Shown: positions 47,167 through 55,118 of the stretch, in pieces | Layout: every line of letters begins with the position of its first letter | How positions within the stretch are numbered: the stretch's first letter is position 1 | NCBI RefSeq assembly: GCF_021390535.1 | Contig: NZ_JAJUXG010000008.1 | Span: 124,001-188,000, forward strand | Source of the DNA: Dyadobacter sp. CY312 | Lineage (GTDB): Bacteria; Bacteroidota; Bacteroidia; Cytophagales; Spirosomataceae | Reading direction: 5' to 3' | DNA: 64,000 nucleotides | Position numbers and translations under genes: made by a program | The notes under the pieces: generated by a model | The model's database searches: none | Told to the model about the DNA's origin: nothing | The model's input: the letters and a program-made list of their open reading frames with translations, nothing else

Positions 47167-48354
47167 ATGTACGGAAATATTCAGCAGGAACTTCAGGAAG
47201 AACTTGAAGCGATCAAAGAAGCCGGATTGTATAAAAAAGAACGCGTTATCACCACGCCGCAATCGGCCAAGATTGCGACGGACAACGGTAAGGAAGTTCT
47301 GAATTTTTGCGCCAACAATTACCTCGGACTTTCTTCTCATCCGGATGTGATCGAAGCGGGAATTGAGGCGATCCGGACACATGGTTTCGGCATGTCATCT
47401 GTTCGGTTTATATGCGGAACACAGGATATTCACAAAGAACTGGAACGTAAAACGGCTGAGTTTTTAGGTACAGAAGATTGCATTTTATACGCCGCAGCAT
47501 TCGATGCGAACGGAGGAGTTTTTGAACCTTTATTGGGCGAAAATGATGCCATTATTTCGGATGAGCTGAATCACGCTTCACTTATTGACGGTATCCGTTT
47601 GTGTAAAGCGAAGCGTTTTCGTTACAAACATAACGATCTCGCAGATCTGGAAACGCAGCTTAAAGCAGCACAGGGAAGCAGAAGAATTTTAGTTGTAACT
47701 GATGGGGTTTTCTCCATGGATGGCACAATAGCACAACTTGATAAAATTTGCGATCTGGCGGAACAATACGGCTCTATGGTCATGATTGATGAATGTCACG
47801 CTTCCGGTTTTATTGGCAAAACGGGCAGAGGAACACACGAGTTCAGAAACGTGATGGGACGGATTGATATCATTACCGGAACATACGGAAAAGCACTTGG
47901 CGGCGCATCAGGTGGTTTCACTGCTGCTAAAAAAGAGATCGTAGAGATTCTTCGTCAGCGCTCGCGCCCATATCTGTTTTCTAATACACTCGCTCCTTCT
48001 ATTGTGGGTGCATCTATAAAGGTGTTGGATATTTTGTCGTCATCCACTGCACTGCGTGACAAACTGGAAGCCAATACAGCATATTTCCGGAAAGAAATGA
48101 CCGAAGCAGGTTTTGATATCTTGCCAAGCGAGCATCCGATTGTACCAATCATGCTTTATGAAGCTAAACTGGCGCAGGAATTTGCTGCAAAGTTATTGGA
48201 AGAAGGCATTTATGTAATCGGGTTTTTCTATCCGGTTGTACCACAAGGTAAGGCGAGAATCCGGGTTCAAATATCAGCAGGACACGATCAGGACCATCTG
48301 GAAAAAGCCGTTGCAGCCTTTACAAAAGTTGGGAAAGAACTGGGAGTGATTTAG
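47167..48354 (+). CDS. kbl: glycine C-acetyltransferase (2-amino-3-ketobutyrate CoA ligase)
   Basis: 395 residues. A PLP-dependent alpha-oxoamine synthase. The PLP lysine is K242 in [15 protein letters not shown] (about 208-214) holds the aspartate facing the pyridine nitrogen, and NYLGLSSHP is the usual N-terminal motif. It converts 2-amino-3-ketobutyrate plus CoA to glycine and acetyl-CoA. It lies 47 bases after the threonine dehydrogenase. Confidence 0.95.
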   Translation: MYGNIQQELQEELEAIKEAGLYKKERVITTPQSAKIATDNGKEVLNFCANNYLGLSSHPDVIEAGIEAIRTHGFGMSSVRFICGTQDIHKELERKTAEFLGTEDCILYAAAFDANGGVFEPLLGENDAIISDELNHASLIDGIRLCKAKRFRYKHNDLADLETQLKAAQGSRRILVVTDGVFSMDGTIAQLDKICDLAEQYGSMVMIDECHASGFIGKTGRGTHEFRNVMGRIDIITGTYGKALGGASGGFTAAKKEIVEILRQRSRPYLFSNTLAPSIVGASIKVLDILSSSTALRDKLEANTAYFRKEMTEAGFDILPSEHPIVPIMLYEAKLAQEFAAKLLEEGIYVIGFFYPVVPQGKARIRVQISAGHDQDHLEKAVAAFTKVGKELGVI

Positions 48355-48365
48355 GAAGGAGTTAG

Positions 48366-48403
48366 GAGATTCCGGTCTGTACGCTTTTTGGCGGACTGAA
48401 CGG
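48366..48403 (+). repeat. 3'-UTR hairpin element, copy 2
   Basis: TTCCGGTCTGTACGCT, TTTT, GGCGGACTGAACGG. Same element as 2916-2952, starting 12 bases after the kbl stop codon. It is followed by about 175 bases of AT-rich, repeat-like sequence without a gene. Confidence 0.6.
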
Positions 48404-48518
48404 TGTTTGCAGGAATTAATCTGGGGGCGCCGTCGACAATTGAGAATGAAGAACTGAGGAGGCGGGTGCAAATTAGTAATGGTGGAAATTGACTGCATAG
48501 CCCGGGAATTGACCATTA

Positions 48519-48535
48519 ACCGCATCGGCGGACCG
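48519..48535 (-). repeat. GC-rich mini-hairpin, copy 4
   Basis: Minus strand CGGTCCGCCGATGCGGT, folding as CCGC-CGAT-GCGG. It is inserted between ATTAACC on one side and ATTAACC on the other, within an AT-rich 'aattgaccattaacc' repeat. The first ten bases are identical to copy 2 at 8442. Confidence 0.5.
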
Positions 48536-48581
48536 AATTAACCATTTACAATTAGAAAGACTCCTATTCCTCTCTTAACCA

Positions 48582-48612
48582 AAAGCCGGATGCGTTAGCT
48601 GCGTCCGGCTTT
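48582..48612. terminator. terminator before the transglutaminase gene end
   Basis: AAAGCCGGATGC, loop, GCGTCCGGCTTT (one G-T pair), with A and T tracts on either side. It lies downstream of the minus-strand transglutaminase-like gene. Confidence 0.8.
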
Positions 48613-48640
48613 GATTTTATAACTGAGTACTTTGTACTTC

Positions 48641-49441
48641 TTATGCTTCGGGTTCCAGCAACTGCACTTCTACATGTAGTGACTGCAAAGTAGCATTCCC
48701 GTATTGTGTAACCATTGCCACATCCGCTGCGTCGCGCCCGTGTGCAATTTCAATTCTGTAACCTTCTGTTTTTTCCTGAACTGCATCGAAGGTATACCAT
48801 TCTCCACCCAAATATACATCGAACCAGGCATGGAGATCCATGTCTTTTAGCTTGTCAAGATAACCTACTGTCATTCTGGTTGGTATGCACAGGTTCCGGC
48901 AAAGTGCTATGGCAAGGTGCGTGAAGTCACGGCACACCCCTATACGATTACGTGCAAGGTCGAGCGCTGTTGTACTCGAATCCGTTACGCCATATTGGTA
49001 TTTTACATTCTGGTGAATCCAGGTTCTGATTGCTTCAACCTGATCATACCCGGGCGTAAGGTTCCCCGCGATATTCATGGCAAGCATGTTTATTTCGTGT
49101 AAATCCGACTCACAATACCGGCTTGGCAGGATGTAATGCATGATATCGTCGGGTAAATCCCCCACAAGCATGTAGGCAGGTGGCGGATTTGGAATTTCTT
49201 TAGTCTTATTTACCTGAGCCTGAACTTCGGTCGTAATCTTAACCTGGCCCACAGGTAAAATGGTGCGCTGGCAGGGATTACCATACAAGTCGATATATTC
49301 CGAAAATGGAACAGATGGCTCAATGTTAAAACCTTCCTGTATAATGGATTGTCCTTCCTGACGGCGTGGGCGCAGCATCGTAGTAATAGTAGTGGGGGCA
49401 TATACATCGTAAGTGAATACGCTTCTTCCCTGCATCTTCAT
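48641..49441 (-). CDS. transglutaminase-like cysteine protease family protein
   Basis: 266 residues, no signal peptide. The catalytic triad is C170 (GVCRDFTH), H204 (LHAWFDV) and D219 (TFDAV). An N-terminal bacterial transglutaminase-type domain (about 1-110) precedes. Such proteins hydrolyse or crosslink amide bonds, sometimes with alpha-E and circularly permuted ATP-grasp partners, but none of those is adjacent here. Confidence 0.87.
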   Translation of the reverse strand: MKMQGRSVFTYDVYAPTTITTMLRPRRQEGQSIIQEGFNIEPSVPFSEYIDLYGNPCQRTILPVGQVKITTEVQAQVNKTKEIPNPPPAYMLVGDLPDDIMHYILPSRYCESDLHEINMLAMNIAGNLTPGYDQVEAIRTWIHQNVKYQYGVTDSSTTALDLARNRIGVCRDFTHLAIALCRNLCIPTRMTVGYLDKLKDMDLHAWFDVYLGGEWYTFDAVQEKTEGYRIEIAHGRDAADVAMVTQYGNATLQSLHVEVQLLEPEA

Positions 49442-49658
49442 GTAGTCGTTGATTTAGTAAAGTTTGGTAAATATAAGCATGCTTTGTGTCCTAAAAATCA
49501 CGTGCCAATAATTTAACGATTTGGTTTTCAGAGGGGGTATGTGGCTCACTGCATCGATTCTTTTTTATAGGCTATTGAATATTTCTATTGTTATAAAATC
49601 CTTCGTTTTTTATGATCAAAACTGGGTTATTTATTTCTCAGCGATCATCTGTGTTGAA

Positions 49659-49690
49659 TTTGCTCGGAACGAATTTTTTACCTAATTTTT
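49659..49690 (+). promoter_or_regulatory. candidate promoter of the yceI-like gene
   Basis: TTTG at 49659-49662, 20 bases, TAATTTTT at 49683-49690 (one mismatch to TAnnTTTG). Expected leader about 30 bases. Confidence 0.35.
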
Positions 49691-49726
49691 AAAAATTAAT
49701 CGTTTTAGGTTCAAATTTCAATTCAT

Positions 49727-50260
49727 ATGGCAATTACAAAATGGGCCGTAGATCCGGCACACTCCGATGTTCAGTTTAAGATCAGACATTTAGTGATCTC
49801 GACAATTACCGGTTCTTTCAAGAATTTTGAAGGAGGCGCAACGTCTGACCAAAATAATTTTGAAAACGCAGAAATACATTTTTCTCTTGACGTGAAGAGT
49901 ATAGACACCAACGTGGAAATGAGAGATACGCACTTGAAATCAGCAGACTTTTTTGACGCAGAACAGTTTCCACATATTACTTTTCAGTCCAATTATTTTC
50001 ATAAGGTAAAAGGTGACAATTATAAGCTGGCTGGTTTACTGACTTTAAAAGGCATAACCCAACCGATCGAGCTGGATGCGGAATATGGTGGGGCACAGCG
50101 TGATGCGGAAGGGAACATCCGTGTAGGTTTTGAAGTAGAAGGTCGCCTTAGCCGCCAGGAATTTGGTTTAAACTACCGTCAACTCACCGATTCGGGCGAA
50201 TTGCTCATTGGTGAAGATGTGAAGCTTATTGCCAACATCCAGCTTGTGAGGCATGAATAA
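49727..50260 (+). CDS. YceI-family protein
   Basis: 177 residues of the lipocalin-like YceI barrel: WAVDPAHSDVQFKIRHLVIS at the start, then HITFQSNYFHKV and GLLTLKGITQPIELD. The family binds isoprenoid lipids such as polyprenyl chains. Unlike E. coli YceI there is no signal peptide, so this one is probably cytoplasmic. It stands alone and ends at a strong terminator. Confidence 0.92.
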   Translation: MAITKWAVDPAHSDVQFKIRHLVISTITGSFKNFEGGATSDQNNFENAEIHFSLDVKSIDTNVEMRDTHLKSADFFDAEQFPHITFQSNYFHKVKGDNYKLAGLLTLKGITQPIELDAEYGGAQRDAEGNIRVGFEVEGRLSRQEFGLNYRQLTDSGELLIGEDVKLIANIQLVRHE

Positions 50261-50286
50261 GAGGTTTTGAAGATTGAGTTGTCAAG

Positions 50287-50331
50287 AATACTTCCCCATG
50301 AACTTCGGTAGTTTTGGGGAAGTATTTTTTT
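50287..50331. terminator. terminator after the yceI-like gene
   Basis: AATACTTCCCC and GGGGAAGTATT form an 11-base perfect stem with a 19-base loop, followed by seven T residues. It lies at the junction with the convergent membrane protein gene. Confidence 0.88.
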
Positions 50332-50920
50332 ATGAAAGTTGCCCCGTTACCTTTTCGAGATTTTTGATGATCGCACTTATTTTCTCCTGTTGCTTCCGAA
50401 CGATTCTCGGTTTCAGATACACCCAGTTGAACAATATCCAGGTAAAAGTAACGATATAGGTAATTATTCCGGCTGTCAGTGACATTTTTCTGGTGTATTC
50501 AATCATGTGAAGCAATATGCCCGCACCCAGTGCAATGAAATACAGGGTCATAATGCTGGTTCCGATTTTAAGTTGCTTTTCTTTTACTTCAATAAGCAAA
50601 GACAAATAATGAGCGGTATCCAAAGAGCTGTCGGCATCTTTCAGTAACAACCGCAGCAGCCCGCTGGAAGAGATAAGAAAAAACACAATAGACAGGATGA
50701 TAAACGCAACACCAATTCTGGTTGTGGGGAGTTCGGGTTTTATGTAATAACCAATGGTAGCAATGACAATAATGGTTGCCAGACCCAAAAACATCGCCAG
50801 CAACAATTGATTACGACTCTTATTTTTAATTTTTAATGCTGATTTTAACAGCAGTTCAGTATCAGGCTGTGGAACGGGTACTTGCTTGTTCCACAGGTTT
50901 TTTAAGTTATCTGCGTCCAT
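50330..50920 (-). CDS. membrane protein, likely partner of the ECF sigma factor
   Basis: 196 residues. A short N-terminal cytoplasmic segment (MDADNLKNLWNKQ) precedes four membrane helices (about 41-60, 67-88, 119-137, 148-167), and a basic C-terminal coil follows. It overlaps the sigma factor gene by 14 bases. This arrangement suggests an anti-sigma-like regulator, but no conserved anti-sigma zinc motif (HxxxCxxC) is present. Functional call is by context. Confidence 0.65.
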   Translation of the reverse strand: MDADNLKNLWNKQVPVPQPDTELLLKSALKIKNKSRNQLLLAMFLGLATIIVIATIGYYIKPELPTTRIGVAFIILSIVFFLISSSGLLRLLLKDADSSLDTAHYLSLLIEVKEKQLKIGTSIMTLYFIALGAGILLHMIEYTRKMSLTAGIITYIVTFTWILFNWVYLKPRIVRKQQEKISAIIKNLEKVTGQLS

Positions 50921-51380
50921 GAGAACTGAATTTTAATATTAGTTTTTCTTTGATACGATGTACTCTTACTCTGACATTTGCATCAGTCATCCCGACCACT
51001 CTCGCTATTTCTGCCTGTGGTAATTCTTCCAGTTCCATGGAAATAATGAGGCGGTCTATCTCCTGTAATTCTGAAATGTATTGATAGAGCAACTGCACAT
51101 TTTCATCTGGTGCCGGTTCTTCTTTTACGGCTAATTGAGCAGGGAAATCATCTCGTCGAAGTCGCTTTGTTTTCTCAATCTGGCGCAGACAATGATTGGC
51201 TGCGATGCGGTACATCCAGGTTCCGATGGATGATTCATTCCTGAATTTTGGTAACTGCTGCCAAACCGTGATAAATGTTTCCTGTGCAATATCCTGAGCC
51301 AGATCCCGGTCATTTACATATCCCATGCAAACCCGGAATATCTTGTTCCAGTAGCTTTTATATATTTCTTCAAAAGTCAT
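50907..51380 (-). CDS. ECF-type RNA polymerase sigma factor
   Basis: 157 residues from the ATG at 51380-51378 (MTFEEIYKSYWNKIFRVC); the frame is open 14 codons further, without family support. Region 2 carries DLAQDIAQETFITVWQQL and region 4 has LPQAEIARVVGMTDANVRVRVHRIKEKL. It redirects RNA polymerase to its own promoters. It is likely controlled by the overlapping membrane protein. Confidence 0.9.
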   Translation of the reverse strand: MTFEEIYKSYWNKIFRVCMGYVNDRDLAQDIAQETFITVWQQLPKFRNESSIGTWMYRIAANHCLRQIEKTKRLRRDDFPAQLAVKEEPAPDENVQLLYQYISELQEIDRLIISMELEELPQAEIARVVGMTDANVRVRVHRIKEKLILKFSSHGRR

Positions 51381-51552
51381 ATGGCGGGAATGTAATTGTT
51401 TCCTGACTGCTGGTGAATGCAATCATATTTAACTCTTTGGTCAGGCCAAGGTTATGAAGATTGCTTTTGTCAGGTTGGCTCTTGTATAATCTTATGACTA
51501 CCGACCAAAATGAAACAAAAATGATGAATAGGGCAGTGAGTATTGTCTTCAT
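51370..51552 (-). CDS. possible small membrane protein
   Basis: 60 residues with one strong hydrophobic segment (ILTALFIIFVSFWSVVI) after MKT. It overlaps the sigma factor start by 11 bases. No homologue recognised and no clear ribosome site, so it may be non-coding. Confidence 0.2.
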   Translation of the reverse strand: MKTILTALFIIFVSFWSVVIRLYKSQPDKSNLHNLGLTKELNMIAFTSSQETITFPPYDF

Positions 51553-51656
51553 GATGTATGTTTTTTCGTATTGGATACTTCTGGGTCCAAAATGTTACAC
51601 ATCTCTGAAAATTAATTTCAATATTTCTCCTTTAAGATAAGAAATGTGATGAACGG

Positions 51657-51689
51657 TTTGTTTTTATTAAACACTGTTTATTATATTTG
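51657..51689 (+). promoter_or_regulatory. tetR promoter with overlapping operator
   Basis: TTTG at 51657-51660, 21 bases, TATATTTG at 51682-51689 (exact consensus). Between the boxes lies the palindrome TAAACACTGTTTA (51668-51680; arms TAAACA and TGTTTA), so a bound repressor would block the promoter. The predicted start of transcription favours ATG 51710 as the tetR start. Confidence 0.6.
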
Positions 51690-51709
51690 CCATGTTAATA
51701 AAAAGCAAC

Positions 51710-52333
51710 ATGGGAATTACAGAGAGGAAGGAAAGAGAGCGGGAGGAAATGCGTGAACTGATTTTGCAGGGAGCGCAGAAACTGTTTTTAGAAAACGGTT
51801 ATGAGAAAACAAGCATACGTGGAATTGCCGATACGATCGAATACAGCCCGGCAACGATATACCTGTATTACAAAGACAAAAATGAATTGCTGCTTGCCTT
51901 ACATGTGAAGGCGTTTGAGAAAATGATGGAGGAATTTGCAATGGTTACCACTATTGAAGATCCCTTTGAAAGATTGACCTCGTTGGGAAGCCAGTACATT
52001 AAATTTGCTGTTGGAAATCCTGAGTTATACGATCTCATGTTTATTATGCAGGCACCCATTGAGGCACTTACCTGCAAAGATGAGGTGTGGGAAGACGGGA
52101 TGAAGTCATTCGATTTTCTGAGGTTAGTTTACGCTGATTGTGTAGGTGCAGGATATTTCAGACCGGAACTGGATTTGGACACAGTCTGTCTGACTATCTG
52201 GAGTTTCATGCACGGGCTCATCACAATATACCTTAAAAAAAGAATGGATATGTTTGAAGATAACCGACAGATGGAGCGCATGCAGGAATCGTTTCAGTTG
52301 TTTGTTGAAATGATGAAAGTTTCTTTAAAATAA
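51710..52333 (+). CDS. TetR-family repressor of the efflux locus
   Basis: 207 residues from ATG 51710; ATG 51692 is in frame but lies almost on the predicted transcription start. The helix-turn-helix is GYEKTSIRGIADTIEYSPATIYLYYKDK (landmarks TSIRGIAD and TIYLYYKDK). The C-terminal part is an AcrR-like ligand domain. It most likely represses its own gene and the efflux genes after it, through the palindromes at 51668 and 52712. Confidence 0.9.
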   Translation: MGITERKEREREEMRELILQGAQKLFLENGYEKTSIRGIADTIEYSPATIYLYYKDKNELLLALHVKAFEKMMEEFAMVTTIEDPFERLTSLGSQYIKFAVGNPELYDLMFIMQAPIEALTCKDEVWEDGMKSFDFLRLVYADCVGAGYFRPELDLDTVCLTIWSFMHGLITIYLKKRMDMFEDNRQMERMQESFQLFVEMMKVSLK

Positions 52334-52338
52334 AAAAT

Positions 52339-52692
52339 ATGAAACTGCTGCTTAAACTGGAAGAATTTGCTGAGCTGCTGCTTGCCATTTTCGTTTTTTC
52401 ATATCTCGATTTCGCATGGTGGTGGTTCCCGGCATTGCTTCTTGTGCCGGATTTAAGCATGATCGGTTATGCAGTCAACACAAAAGTAGGCGCAACCCTG
52501 TATAACTTTTTTCACCACAAAGGTTTGGGAATTGCAGTGGGTATAGCCGGTTTCATGGTAGGTAATCAACAACTGATGTTAGCAGGAACCGTTCTCTTTG
52601 GTCATTCTGCCATGGACAGATGTTTCGGTTACGGCCTGAAATACTCCGACAGTTTCAAGAACACTCATTTAGGAGAAATTGGGAAGTCTTAA
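52339..52692 (+). CDS. DUF4260 membrane protein
   Basis: 117 residues, about four membrane helices, with WWWFPALLLVPDLSMIGY, FFHHKG and HSAMDRCFGYGLKY, the invariant stretches of DUF4260. It starts five bases after tetR. The function is unknown; the place between tetR and tolC suggests a role in the stress or compound the system answers to. Confidence 0.88.
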   Translation: MKLLLKLEEFAELLLAIFVFSYLDFAWWWFPALLLVPDLSMIGYAVNTKVGATLYNFFHHKGLGIAVGIAGFMVGNQQLMLAGTVLFGHSAMDRCFGYGLKYSDSFKNTHLGEIGKS

Positions 52693-52711
52693 AAAAAATT
52701 TGCAGTAGCAC

Positions 52712-52733
52712 TAAACGCTGTTCATTAAATTAG
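52712..52733 (+). promoter_or_regulatory. second copy of the tetR operator, before tolC
   Basis: TAAACGCTGTTCATTAAATT differs at only a few positions from the tetR site (TAAACACTGTTTATTATATT). Both are followed at the same distance by an ATG. It is likely a second TetR site, because a -7 box this close to the tolC start codon would leave no leader. Confidence 0.5.
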
Positions 52734-52735
52734 TC

Positions 52736-54100
52736 ATGATTAATAAAATATTACTTCTAATCACTATTCTACCTCTTTTCGCTCAGGCTCAGAAGTCTGA
52801 TGTTTTGGAGAATTATGTGGAGGAGGGTTTGCAGAACAACCTCTCACTGCATCAGGAATCGCTGGAAATTAAAAAGGCCATGGAGGTGATTCGTCAGGCG
52901 AAGGCACTTTTTTATCCAAGGCTTTCCTTCAATCCGACTTATTCCTATGCAGCTGGTGGACGTCGGTTGAATTTCCCGGTAGGCGATTTGTTAAATCCTG
53001 CATATAAGTCACTAAATGAACTGACGGGTACCAATCAGTTTCCCACCAACATCGAAAACGTAAACGAACTGCTGGCTCCAACCAACTTCCATGACACCAA
53101 AGTAAATGTCCAGTATTCGATCTATAATCCGGAAATAAAATATAACTATCTGATTCAAAAAAGCCTCTTGTCAGCTCAGGAAGCGAAGAAAAAGGTGGTG
53201 GAGAATGAATTGAGATACAACATAGAAACGGCTTATTACCAATATCTGCAATCACTGGAAGCTGTCAAAATTCTGGATAACAGCGCTGCGGTATTGGGTG
53301 AACTCGTGAAGCTGAACAAAAAGCTGGTCGCCAACAATACGGCTACAAAGGATGTGGTGTTTTCTTCGGAATACGAAGCAAGCAAACTTGTACAACAAAA
53401 AATAGAAGCCGGGAATAATTCCCGTGTCGCAAGAGCATACTTTAATTTTTTACTGAATCGGGACCTCGCTAATGACATCATCATAGATTCCACATTGATT
53501 AATGCGGACATGATAGATTTTGGTGGGGGGGATCAGTTGACAGAGTTAAAAGAGAAAGCAAAAGCAGGCAGAGGTGAATTAAAGCAATTCGATATGTCGA
53601 TAGAAGCAGCGCGCCACGCCATTACATTGCAGCAAAAAGCGGCTTCGCTTCCTTCTCTGTTCGTCGGTGGTAATGCCGGTTTCCAGGGCTATGGATATAC
53701 ATTCAAAAACCAGGCTTATATGATCATGCAGGCCGGTTTGCAGTGGGATATTTTCAAAGGGTTTGAGAGAAAATCAAAAATTCAGCAGGCTAAAATACAG
53801 GCTGATTTACTTCAAACGAAAAAAACGGATACAGAAAAACAGATAGAATTGCAGACCACGCAGGCTTACTACGATTTTGTATCCGCAGGTGAAGCGCAAA
53901 AAGCTTCGCATGATGGCATGTTGAATGCTTCGCAGTATTTCAAGGTAGTCGACAGTCGCTACCGAAACGGTAATTTGTTGCTGATAGAATACATTAAAGC
54001 GCAAAACGACGTGCAGACGGCCCGCTTGCAACAGGTGATTACAAAATACGATGTACTGATCAAAAGATCGGTTCTTGACAAAATAACCGTAGAACCATGA
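52736..54100 (+). CDS. TolC-family outer-membrane efflux protein
   Basis: 454 residues with signal peptide MINKILLLITILPLFAQAQ. Two long helical-repeat halves typical of the TolC fold: LQNNLSLHQESLEIKKAMEVIRQAKALF-like (landmark NNLSLHQ) and, in the second half, the conserved KAAQNDV-like KAQNDVQTARLQQ. It forms the trimeric exit duct for the RND pump encoded downstream. The stop overlaps the next start (ATGA). Confidence 0.9.
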   Translation: MINKILLLITILPLFAQAQKSDVLENYVEEGLQNNLSLHQESLEIKKAMEVIRQAKALFYPRLSFNPTYSYAAGGRRLNFPVGDLLNPAYKSLNELTGTNQFPTNIENVNELLAPTNFHDTKVNVQYSIYNPEIKYNYLIQKSLLSAQEAKKKVVENELRYNIETAYYQYLQSLEAVKILDNSAAVLGELVKLNKKLVANNTATKDVVFSSEYEASKLVQQKIEAGNNSRVARAYFNFLLNRDLANDIIIDSTLINADMIDFGGGDQLTELKEKAKAGRGELKQFDMSIEAARHAITLQQKAASLPSLFVGGNAGFQGYGYTFKNQAYMIMQAGLQWDIFKGFERKSKIQQAKIQADLLQTKKTDTEKQIELQTTQAYYDFVSAGEAQKASHDGMLNASQYFKVVDSRYRNGNLLLIEYIKAQNDVQTARLQQVITKYDVLIKRSVLDKITVEP

Positions 54101-54675
54101 AAAAGATATTGATCATCAACGCACATCCGGATCTGGTAAGTTACAGTTCCGCGCTGGTAGCTGCGTATAAGAAGGGAGCGTTAGCTTCAGGAGCTGAGGT
54201 AAGGGAAATTGCCATCGCAGAATTAAGTTTCAATCCTAATCTGCAATATGGATACCGCCAACGCGTGGAACTGGAACCCGACTTACTTGAAGCAAGGGAG
54301 AAAATTCTTTGGGCAGAACATCTGGTTTGGGTGTATCCCATTTGGTGGGGTGGCTGGCCTGCTTTGCTCAAAGGATTCATAGACAGGGTTTTCTTACCAG
54401 GTTTTGCATATAAATACCGCGAAAATTCGGTTTGGTGGGATAAGTTGCTTGCAGGTAGGAGCGGACATGTGATCAATACGCTCGACCAGCCACCCTGGTA
54501 TTATTGGCTTATCAATGGCAGACCGGGATATCATGCAATGAAAAAAATGGTGCTTGAATTTTCCGGTATCAAGCCTGTACGTACCACGTTTTTTGGTCCG
54601 GTGCGGAATTCAACTGATGCAACCCGTGCGAAGTGGTTACAGAAAATAGAGAAGTTAGGAAGTCAATTTAAATAG
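54097..54675 (+). CDS. flavodoxin-fold NAD(P)H quinone reductase (KefF/MdaB type)
   Basis: 192 residues. The flavin-binding start is KKILIINAHPDLVSYSSALV, with WVYPIWWGGWPALLKGFIDRV (landmarks YPIWWGG and GFIDRVF) as the second phosphate and isoalloxazine loop. It reduces quinones or nitro-compounds with NAD(P)H by two electrons. Its place inside an efflux operon, translationally coupled to tolC, suggests that the pump's substrate is a redox-active, quinone-like compound; this is inference. Confidence 0.9.
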   Translation: MKKILIINAHPDLVSYSSALVAAYKKGALASGAEVREIAIAELSFNPNLQYGYRQRVELEPDLLEAREKILWAEHLVWVYPIWWGGWPALLKGFIDRVFLPGFAYKYRENSVWWDKLLAGRSGHVINTLDQPPWYYWLINGRPGYHAMKKMVLEFSGIKPVRTTFFGPVRNSTDATRAKWLQKIEKLGSQFK

Positions 54676-54682
54676 TAGTGTC

Positions 54683-55099
54683 ATGCTATTTGCAATGATC
54701 AATTCTTTGTTTTTACTAAGTATCAGTGCCATCCATTTTTATTGGGCCGCTGGTGGAAGAGTCGGGATAAATGCTGCGGTTCCTCATGATAAAGGTGCTC
54801 CGTTATTTCAACCAGGTATTGTAGCAACCTTGCTTGTGGCCCTATTTTTGGCTTGTGCGGCTTTTTTCTATTTGATTAAAGTATCGGTTTTAAAGGTTGA
54901 TTTGCCCATAATCATAGACCATTTTGGAGCCTGGTTTTTGGGGGTGATATTTCTTTTTCGAGCCATTGGTGAGTTCCGTTATGTTGGTTTTTTTAAGAAA
55001 ATTGAGGGTTCGCGATTTGCGAATCTTGACAGCAGGTATTACTCACCGTTATGTGTATTACTTGCGCTCAATTCATTTTTAGTTGCTATTTATTATTAA
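54683..55099 (+). CDS. DUF3995 membrane protein
   Basis: 138 residues, four membrane helices. SAIHFYWAAGG and FRAIGEFRYVGFFKK are the conserved DUF3995 stretches. It starts 7 bases after the reductase. The function is unknown. It is probably part of the same operon. Confidence 0.85.
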   Translation: MLFAMINSLFLLSISAIHFYWAAGGRVGINAAVPHDKGAPLFQPGIVATLLVALFLACAAFFYLIKVSVLKVDLPIIIDHFGAWFLGVIFLFRAIGEFRYVGFFKKIEGSRFANLDSRYYSPLCVLLALNSFLVAIYY

Positions 55100-55118
55100 T
55101 CGTTTAACAGATGTTACG

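Noticed and set aside
48404..48560. Possible small RNA or gene in the kbl-transglutaminase gap
   Set aside because: The sequence consists of AT-rich repeat-like pieces with GC-rich inserts; no open frame with a plausible start and no separate promoter was found.
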